Shown here in pieces: positions 58,860 to 64,000 of a stretch of DNA of 64,000 nucleotides (the first letter of the stretch is position 1; each line of letters starts with the position of its first letter). The stretch is from NCBI RefSeq assembly GCF_003067705.1, contig NZ_QANL01000002.1, positions 682,001-746,000 of the forward strand. The letters are read 5' to 3'. The stretch is from Planctomonas deserti (GTDB lineage: Bacteria; Actinomycetota; Actinomycetes; Actinomycetales; Microbacteriaceae). A program made the position numbers and the translations under genes. Under the pieces are notes generated by a model. The model made no database searches, had not been told where the DNA came from, and was given only the letters and a program-made list of their open reading frames with translations.

Positions 58860-61661
58860 ATGACGGAAACCGCCCTTGTCTCGCGTCTGTGGCTGGAGAG
58901 CCGCGGCACGCCCGAATTCCTCCCGACCGGCACCCCGACGCTCACGTGGCAGGTCACCGGACCCGGCCCGGGCTGGCGCCAGGAGGCGGCCGTGCTCGAG
59001 CTGCGCCGCGCGGGCGCCGTCGAGAGCGTGCAGTGGGACGGCCCCGACTCCCAGGCCGTGGCCTGGCCGTTCCCCGCGCTCGCGCCGTACGACGAGGCCG
59101 AGGTGCGGGTGACCGTTCGCGGCGTCGGCGGGGCCTGGGGGGATCCGGGCGAGTGGGTGCGGGTGCGCACCGCGGCCCTCGGCCCGCAGGACTGGACCGC
59201 GGCCTTCATCGCCGCACCCACCCCCGTGGACGACGAGCGCGGCACCGTGCGGCTGCGCCGCACCTTCGACGTGTCCGGTCCCGTCCGCTCGGCGGTGCTG
59301 TCCGCCACGGCGCACGGGGTGCACGAGACGCTGGTGAACGGCACGCTCACGAGTGACGAGGTCCTCGCTCCCGGCTGGACGGCCTACGACCAGCGCCTGC
59401 TCTTCTCGTCCTCCGACGTCACCGCGCTGCTGCGTCCCGGCCGTAACGTCCTCGGCGCCACGGTCGCGGAGGGCTGGTACCGCGAGCGCTTCGGCTTCGA
59501 CGGCACGTTCGCCGTCGCGTACCCGGGGCCCGTCGCGCTGTCCGCCCAGCTGCGCATCGAGTACGAGGACGGCTCCGTCGACGTCGTCGCCACGGATGGG
59601 CAGTGGGAGGCGAGCACCTCGGGCCCGACGGTCTCCGCGAGCATCTACCAGGGCGAGGCCTACGACGCCCGGCTCGAGGACGCGGCCCTGGCCGACCCGG
59701 ACGCGCCGCTTCCCGGCGCGGCGGCCGCCGTGGTCGTCGAGGCCTCGCCCGCCCGTCTCGCGCCGTCGCCCGTACCGCCGGTGCGCCGCATCGAGCGCAT
59801 CCCCGTCGCCGAGGTGATCCCCTCCGCCTCGGACGGCCAGATCCTCGACTTCGGGCAGAACCTCGTCGGCTGGCTCGAACTGCGGCTCGACCTGCCGGAG
59901 GGCACCGAGATCACGCTGCGGCACGCGGAGGTGCTGGAGAACGGCGAGCTCGGCATCCGGCCGCTCCGCTTCGCCGCGGCCACGGACCGCTACACCGCGG
60001 CCGGCGGCGAGCGCACGTGGAGCCCCCGCTTCACCTTCCACGGCTTCCGGTACGCGCAGATCGAGGGGCTTCCAGGCGACCTCGACCCGGCCGCCGTCAC
60101 CGCGGTGGTGGTGCACACCGATCTCGAGCGCACCGGCTGGCTCGAGACGAGCGACCCCATGCTGAACCAGCTGCACCAGAACGTGCTCTGGGGCATGCGC
60201 GGCAACTTCCTGAGCATCCCCACCGACTGCCCGCAGCGCGACGAGCGGCTCGGCTGGACGGGGGACATCCAGGTGTTCACCCCCACGGCCTCGTACCTCT
60301 ACGACGTGTCCGGCTTCCTCCGCTCCTGGCTCCGCGACCTCGCGCTTCAGCAGACGGACACCGGCGTGCCCATGGTGATCCCCTCTCCGCTGCCCGACCC
60401 GCCGTCGGCCGCGGCCGCCTGGGGCGACGCCGCGACCCTCGTGCCGGACGCGCTCTACGCCCGCTACGGCGACCCGGGCGTGCTCGAGGAGCAGTACCCG
60501 AGCATGCGGGCCTGGGTCGGGACCGTGCGGCGGCTCGCCGGCGACGATCACCTGTGGACCGGCACCTTCCAGTTCGGCGACTGGCTCGATCCCTCCGCAC
60601 CGCCGCACAACCCCGCCGCGGCCAAGACCGACGCCGACATCGTGGCGTCCGCGCACTACTTCCGCTCGACCGAGCGGCTCGCCGCGGCCGCGCGTCTGCT
60701 CGGCAGGCACGACGACGCCGAGGAGTACGCGGCGCTCGCCGAGGCGGTGCGCGAGGCCTGGGTGCGGGAGTACGTCACCGGGGCCGGCCGCGTCGTGTCC
60801 GACGCCCACACCGCGTACGCGCTCGCGATCGAGTTCGGCCTCCTCGAGGGGGAGCGGCGCCAGGCCGCGGGCGACCGGCTGGCGGAGCTGGTCCGGGCAT
60901 ACGGCTACCGGGTGCGCACAGGGTTCGTCGGCACCCCGCTCGTTTGCGACGCGCTCACCGCGACCGGACACGTGCACACGGCGTACCGCCTGCTCCAGGA
61001 GCGCGGCAACCCGTCCTGGCTCTACCCGATCACCATGGGCGCGACGACCATCTGGGAGCGCTGGGACAGCATGCTGCCCGACGGCACGATCAACCCGGGT
61101 GAGATGACCTCTTTCAACCACTACGCGCTCGGCGCGGTGGCGGACTGGATGCAGCGCACCATCGGCGGGATCGCGCCCGCCGAGCCCGGGTACCGGGTCG
61201 TCGCCGTGCATCCTCGGCCCGGTGGGGCGCTCACCTCCGCCTCCGCCGCGCTGGAGACGGGGTACGGGCGCGTCGAGACGGACTGGCGGGTGGAGGGCGG
61301 CCGGTTCCGGCTTCGGCTCACGGTCCCCGTCGCGTCCGAGGCCCTCGTCACCCTGCCCGGGCACCGGGAGGAGATCCGGGTCGGCAGCGGCACGCACGAG
61401 TGGGACGTCCCGCTCGACGTGCCCGACCGCGCACCGCGGGCACTGGGCATGACGTCGCCGCTGGCGGACTTCGCCGACGACCTCGAGGCGAAGGATGCGC
61501 TCGAGGAGTTCTTCGCCGAGGTCGGCTACTTCATCGCGCGGGGCTGGGACGGGTCCGGTGCCTGGCGGTCCGACGCCCGGCTCGGATCGAGCCTGATCAT
61601 GTTCCCCCGGGAGCAGCGACCGCGGCTCGAGGCGCTCCTCGGCGAGCTGAACGCCCGATGA
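58860..61661 (+). CDS. Alpha-L-rhamnosidase (GH78)
   Basis: 933 residues, no signal peptide, so cytosolic. N-terminal beta-sandwich (~5-110), a Bac_rhamnosid_N-like lectin domain (GTVRLRRTFDVSGPVRSAV, ~125-290), a concanavalin-like domain, then the (alpha/alpha)6 barrel with the GH78 hallmark CPQRDERLGWTGDIQVF and later TIWERWDSMLPDG and SFNHYALGAVADWM. A ~70-residue extra C-terminal segment (LADFADDLEAKDALEEFF) follows. Releases terminal rhamnose from glycosides or polysaccharides. It overlaps the next gene by ATGA, so they form an operon. Confidence 0.94.
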   Translation: MTETALVSRLWLESRGTPEFLPTGTPTLTWQVTGPGPGWRQEAAVLELRRAGAVESVQWDGPDSQAVAWPFPALAPYDEAEVRVTVRGVGGAWGDPGEWVRVRTAALGPQDWTAAFIAAPTPVDDERGTVRLRRTFDVSGPVRSAVLSATAHGVHETLVNGTLTSDEVLAPGWTAYDQRLLFSSSDVTALLRPGRNVLGATVAEGWYRERFGFDGTFAVAYPGPVALSAQLRIEYEDGSVDVVATDGQWEASTSGPTVSASIYQGEAYDARLEDAALADPDAPLPGAAAAVVVEASPARLAPSPVPPVRRIERIPVAEVIPSASDGQILDFGQNLVGWLELRLDLPEGTEITLRHAEVLENGELGIRPLRFAAATDRYTAAGGERTWSPRFTFHGFRYAQIEGLPGDLDPAAVTAVVVHTDLERTGWLETSDPMLNQLHQNVLWGMRGNFLSIPTDCPQRDERLGWTGDIQVFTPTASYLYDVSGFLRSWLRDLALQQTDTGVPMVIPSPLPDPPSAAAAWGDAATLVPDALYARYGDPGVLEEQYPSMRAWVGTVRRLAGDDHLWTGTFQFGDWLDPSAPPHNPAAAKTDADIVASAHYFRSTERLAAAARLLGRHDDAEEYAALAEAVREAWVREYVTGAGRVVSDAHTAYALAIEFGLLEGERRQAAGDRLAELVRAYGYRVRTGFVGTPLVCDALTATGHVHTAYRLLQERGNPSWLYPITMGATTIWERWDSMLPDGTINPGEMTSFNHYALGAVADWMQRTIGGIAPAEPGYRVVAVHPRPGGALTSASAALETGYGRVETDWRVEGGRFRLRLTVPVASEALVTLPGHREEIRVGSGTHEWDVPLDVPDRAPRALGMTSPLADFADDLEAKDALEEFFAEVGYFIARGWDGSGAWRSDARLGSSLIMFPREQRPRLEALLGELNAR

Positions 61662-63199
61662 CGGGCGCGCAGGTCCCGGTCGCGGGGACGAGTGGTCGGC
61701 TCCGCACGATCATCACCGCCGACCCCGAGCTCGACGATCTCAACTCCATGATCCGGCTGCTGCTATACAGCAACGAGCTGGCCATCGAGGGGCTCGTCTA
61801 CGCGAGCAGCCGCTTCCACTGGAAGGGCGACGGCGCCGGCACGACGTTCTTCCTGCCCGACCGCGAGTACGACGAGCCGAAGACGTCGTGGCGCTGGGCG
61901 CCGGGGGAGCGGTTCATCGACGACGCCATCGACGCGTACGCGCTGGTCCACGAGAACCTCGTCCGCCACGACCCCGGCTATCCCCGTCCCGAGGAGCTGC
62001 GCGCCGTCGTCCGCGAGGGGAACGTCGCGTTCGAGGGCGACATGTCGGAGGAGACGCCCGGCTCCCGGCTCATCGCCGACGCGCTGCTCGACGGCGGGAC
62101 CGAGCCGGTCTACCTGCAGAACTGGGCGGGCACGAGCACCGTGGCCCGCGCCCTGCTCTCCATCGAGGAGCAGTACGCCGGATCGACGGACTGGGCGGCG
62201 ACTAAGGCCGCGGTCAGCCGCAAGGCGGTGATCCTCAAGTTCGCGTCCCAGGACGGCACCTACGACGGCTACATCCGCCCGACCTGGCCCGACATCCGCG
62301 TGATCGACGTCTCGACCATAGCCTGGGGGTACGGCGCCCGCCGGGTCGCCCTGCCCGAGGGCGCCGCGATGCTCGGCGCGGACTGGATGCGCGAGAACGT
62401 CACGGAGCGGGGGCCACTCGGCGCCCTCTACCGCGTGTGGGGCGACGGCCGGCAGATGGTGCCGGGCGACCCGACCGACTACTTCCACCTCAGCGGCTTC
62501 TCCCGCGAGGAGCTGACGGAGCAGGGCTTCTGGGTCTGGATCGACCCGAGCCCGGCCGGGGAGTGGATCTCCGAGGGTGACACCACGAACCTGCTCAACC
62601 TGTTCGCGAACGGGCTCCGCGGCCACGAGCATCCGTCCTACGGCGGCTGGGGCGGCCGGGCCGAGCGGACCGATGAGGGCCCGGACACCTGGAGCGTGGC
62701 CGCGGCTCGGGACGCACGTCCCGAGGGCGAGGCACCGGATGCTGCCCCTTCCGTCGAGGCCGGCGCCGAGGGGTCGGTCTTCGGCGGACCCGCGTCGGAC
62801 GAGTACTCGGTGACGCGCTGGTTCGCGCAGGCGCAGCGCGACTTCGCGACCCGGCTGCACTGGTCGGTGACGCCGGAGTACGCGGCGGCCAACCATCACC
62901 CGCTGCTCTCCGTGCATCCGGGGCTCGACGTCGCCGCGGCCGCCGGCTCCCGGGTCGTCCTGCGCGCGACCGCCGAGGACCCGGATGGCGGCACCGTGAC
63001 TCTGCGCTGGTGGCAGTACCGCGAGGCGGGCACCCTGCCGGCGGCGCTCGAACTCGACGGGGCGGAGTCCGCCGAGGTCTCGTTCACGCTCCCGCCCGAC
63101 GCGACCCCCGGCCAGACGGCGCACCTCGTCGTCGAGGCTCGTGACGACGCGGAGCTCCCGCTCGCGACCTACCGCCGCGTGATCGTGACGGTCACCTAG
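61658..63199 (+). CDS. DUF1593 nucleoside-hydrolase-like protein
   Basis: 513 residues from ATG 61658. It begins TIITADPELDDLNSMIRLLLYSN, the nucleoside-hydrolase-like Asp cluster, continues with IEGLVYASSRFHWKG and NWAGTSTVARALLS, and ends with a beta-sandwich (~410-510: LHPGLDVAAAAGSRVVLRATAEDPDGGTV). DUF1593 proteins are thought to be sugar or glycoside hydrolases and occur in polysaccharide-use loci. No signal peptide. Coupled to the rhamnosidase, so an oligosaccharide product is a likely substrate (inference). Confidence 0.87.
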   Translation: MTGAQVPVAGTSGRLRTIITADPELDDLNSMIRLLLYSNELAIEGLVYASSRFHWKGDGAGTTFFLPDREYDEPKTSWRWAPGERFIDDAIDAYALVHENLVRHDPGYPRPEELRAVVREGNVAFEGDMSEETPGSRLIADALLDGGTEPVYLQNWAGTSTVARALLSIEEQYAGSTDWAATKAAVSRKAVILKFASQDGTYDGYIRPTWPDIRVIDVSTIAWGYGARRVALPEGAAMLGADWMRENVTERGPLGALYRVWGDGRQMVPGDPTDYFHLSGFSREELTEQGFWVWIDPSPAGEWISEGDTTNLLNLFANGLRGHEHPSYGGWGGRAERTDEGPDTWSVAAARDARPEGEAPDAAPSVEAGAEGSVFGGPASDEYSVTRWFAQAQRDFATRLHWSVTPEYAAANHHPLLSVHPGLDVAAAAGSRVVLRATAEDPDGGTVTLRWWQYREAGTLPAALELDGAESAEVSFTLPPDATPGQTAHLVVEARDDAELPLATYRRVIVTVT

Positions 63200-63267
63200 C
63201 CTGAAGCTCTTCGCAGCCCCTTCCGACGGAGCACCGCGCTCCACACCGACGCCCAGGAGAAACGCCC

Positions 63268-64000
63268 ATGCCCGACACCCTTTCCGGACCCGTTCGCGGC
63301 CACGCAGACGAGCGGCTCGGCGGCATCGTCGCGCGCTTCGAGGCGGCCGTACGGAACGACCCCGACTTCTCCTTCCAGGCGGCGGCCTACCACCACGGCG
63401 AGTGCGTGCTCGACGTCTGGGGCGGCGCGCACCTCGGCGAGGACTCGCTCATGGTGCCGTTCTCCGTGTCGAAGAACATCATCGGCTTCACCGTGGCGCT
63501 CCTGATCCAGCGCGGCGAGCTGGACCTGGACGAGCGGGTGTCGACGTACTGGCCCGAGTTCGCCGCAGCCGGCAAGCGGGACGTCACCGTGCGGATGCTG
63601 CTCTCCCACCAGGCGGGCCTGCCGCAGGCCGACCCGCCCCTCGCGCCGGCCGAGCTGTTCGACCAGGAGCTCGCGGCGACGAGGCTCGCCGCGAGCCGGC
63701 CCTACTGGTACCCCGGGTCGTCCTTCGGCTACCACGGCATCACCATCGGCAACCTTGCGCTCGAGCTCGTCTCCCGCGCCACCGGCCGCACCCTGCACGA
63801 CGTCTACGAACGCGAGATCCGGGGCCCGGGGAACATCGACTTCCACCTGGGCCTGCCCGCCGGCCTGGAGTCCCGGCTCGTGCCGGTCCTGCCGATGGTG
63901 CTCCCCGCCGCCCCCGCCCAGCCGCAGGTCATGCCGGCCCTGCTGTCGCGCGTGTTCGCGCCGGCCGGACCGACGTTCGACCTCGCGAACGACGAGCGGA
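63268..64000 (+). CDS. Serine beta-lactamase-like hydrolase (class C/EstB type), 3' partial
   Basis: 244 residues are visible before the window ends without a stop. The active-site SxxK is S66VSK69 (MVPFSVSKNIIGF); a possible YxN-equivalent is SFGYHGITIG. MLLSHQAGLPQ and the ARFEAAVRNDPDFSFQAAAYHHGE start match the beta-lactamase/esterase family VIII and penicillin-binding-like hydrolases. Most such proteins are esterases rather than antibiotic-resistance enzymes. CAGGAGAAA precedes the ATG. It follows the DUF1593 gene by 68 bp and may belong to the same operon. Confidence 0.88.
   Translation, partial: MPDTLSGPVRGHADERLGGIVARFEAAVRNDPDFSFQAAAYHHGECVLDVWGGAHLGEDSLMVPFSVSKNIIGFTVALLIQRGELDLDERVSTYWPEFAAAGKRDVTVRMLLSHQAGLPQADPPLAPAELFDQELAATRLAASRPYWYPGSSFGYHGITIGNLALELVSRATGRTLHDVYEREIRGPGNIDFHLGLPAGLESRLVPVLPMVLPAAPAQPQVMPALLSRVFAPAGPTFDLANDER

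Noticed and set aside
57717-61397. A 1226-codon open frame on the minus strand opposite the CPBP and rhamnosidase genes
   Set aside because: It is antisense to two genes with clear family motifs, is Arg/Gly/Pro/Ala-rich with no recognisable domain, and such long frames are expected by codon bias in high-GC DNA.
1-64000. Prophage, integrase, insertion sequence, toxin-antitoxin or CRISPR-Cas system
   Set aside because: I looked for transposase, integrase, Cas and phage structural motifs on both strands and saw none; the broken zeta-toxin-like kinase has no antitoxin partner.
63268-64000. Calling the last gene a beta-lactamase resistance enzyme
   Set aside because: SxxK is shared by esterases and PBP-like hydrolases, there is no signal peptide, and the protein is incomplete here.

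Overview
The window is about 64 kb of high-GC chromosome, densely packed with short intergenic gaps and many GTG/TTG starts. Gene content and order point to an actinobacterium, most likely a member of the Microbacteriaceae: a diaminopimelate route using succinylated intermediates (dapC, dapD, dapE), an MshB-like deacetylase, DUF3117 and DUF3107 proteins, AdnA/AdnB-type helicase-nucleases, a UPF0182 protein, and a Lon-like PDZ protease. No prophage, insertion sequence, integrase or CRISPR array is visible. Nearly everything reads as core chromosome.

Layout. 1-3.8 kb: the 3' end of typA, a YjbR-family protein, a prolyl oligopeptidase, and a small P-loop kinase gene broken by one in-frame TAG. 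3.8-7.5 kb: a VOC protein and a copper module (csoR divergent from copZ-copA, with a CsoR-type operator between). 7.7-13.5 kb: a PLP decarboxylase, a glutathione peroxidase, and the iron-uptake operon efeUOB behind an IdeR/DtxR-like box. 13.7-23.9 kb: MshB-like fusion, fdxA, dapC, gltA, an MFS protein, dapD, dapE (whose start region is tandemly duplicated) and a PIG-V-like membrane protein. 24-31 kb: DUF3117, O-methyltransferase, tatB, Mrp, DUF1003, an MgtE-N/CBS protein, a stress protein and an aminopeptidase P. 31-47 kb: an EEP phosphatase, a PHP phosphoesterase, then a block whose order resembles the mycobacterial adnAB-uvrD2 region: DEAD helicase, ferritin-like protein, DUF3107, adnA, adnB, a degenerate phosphotransferase, nudC, a short uvrD2, a TOMM/ThiF-like protein, a DUF2342 protein, the PDZ-Lon protease and UPF0182, with a TetR/MFS pair inserted. 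55.4 kb: initiator tRNA-fMet, followed by a truncated DUF1016 protein. 56-64 kb: an accessory-looking metabolic end with SDR, cupin, CPBP protein, alpha-L-rhamnosidase, DUF1593 protein and a serine beta-lactamase-like hydrolase that runs off the edge.

Besides genes, the intergenic DNA carries three families of dispersed inverted repeats. Family A is about 24 bp with about twelve copies, all between convergent genes, and its stem shows a compensatory base change. Family B is 61 bp with four copies and three nested stems. Family C is two GAGGTGCC-type palindromes, both between convergent genes. A second window-wide pattern is a TANNNT hexamer 6-7 nt upstream of at least eleven start codons, which suggests leaderless transcription.

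I did not find a convincing undescribed multi-gene system. The items most worth checking are the 94-bp duplication at the dapE start, the covarying family A repeat, the NudC lacking its zinc cysteines, the kinase-dead phosphotransferase between adnB and nudC, and the rhamnosidase-DUF1593-hydrolase cluster at the right edge.
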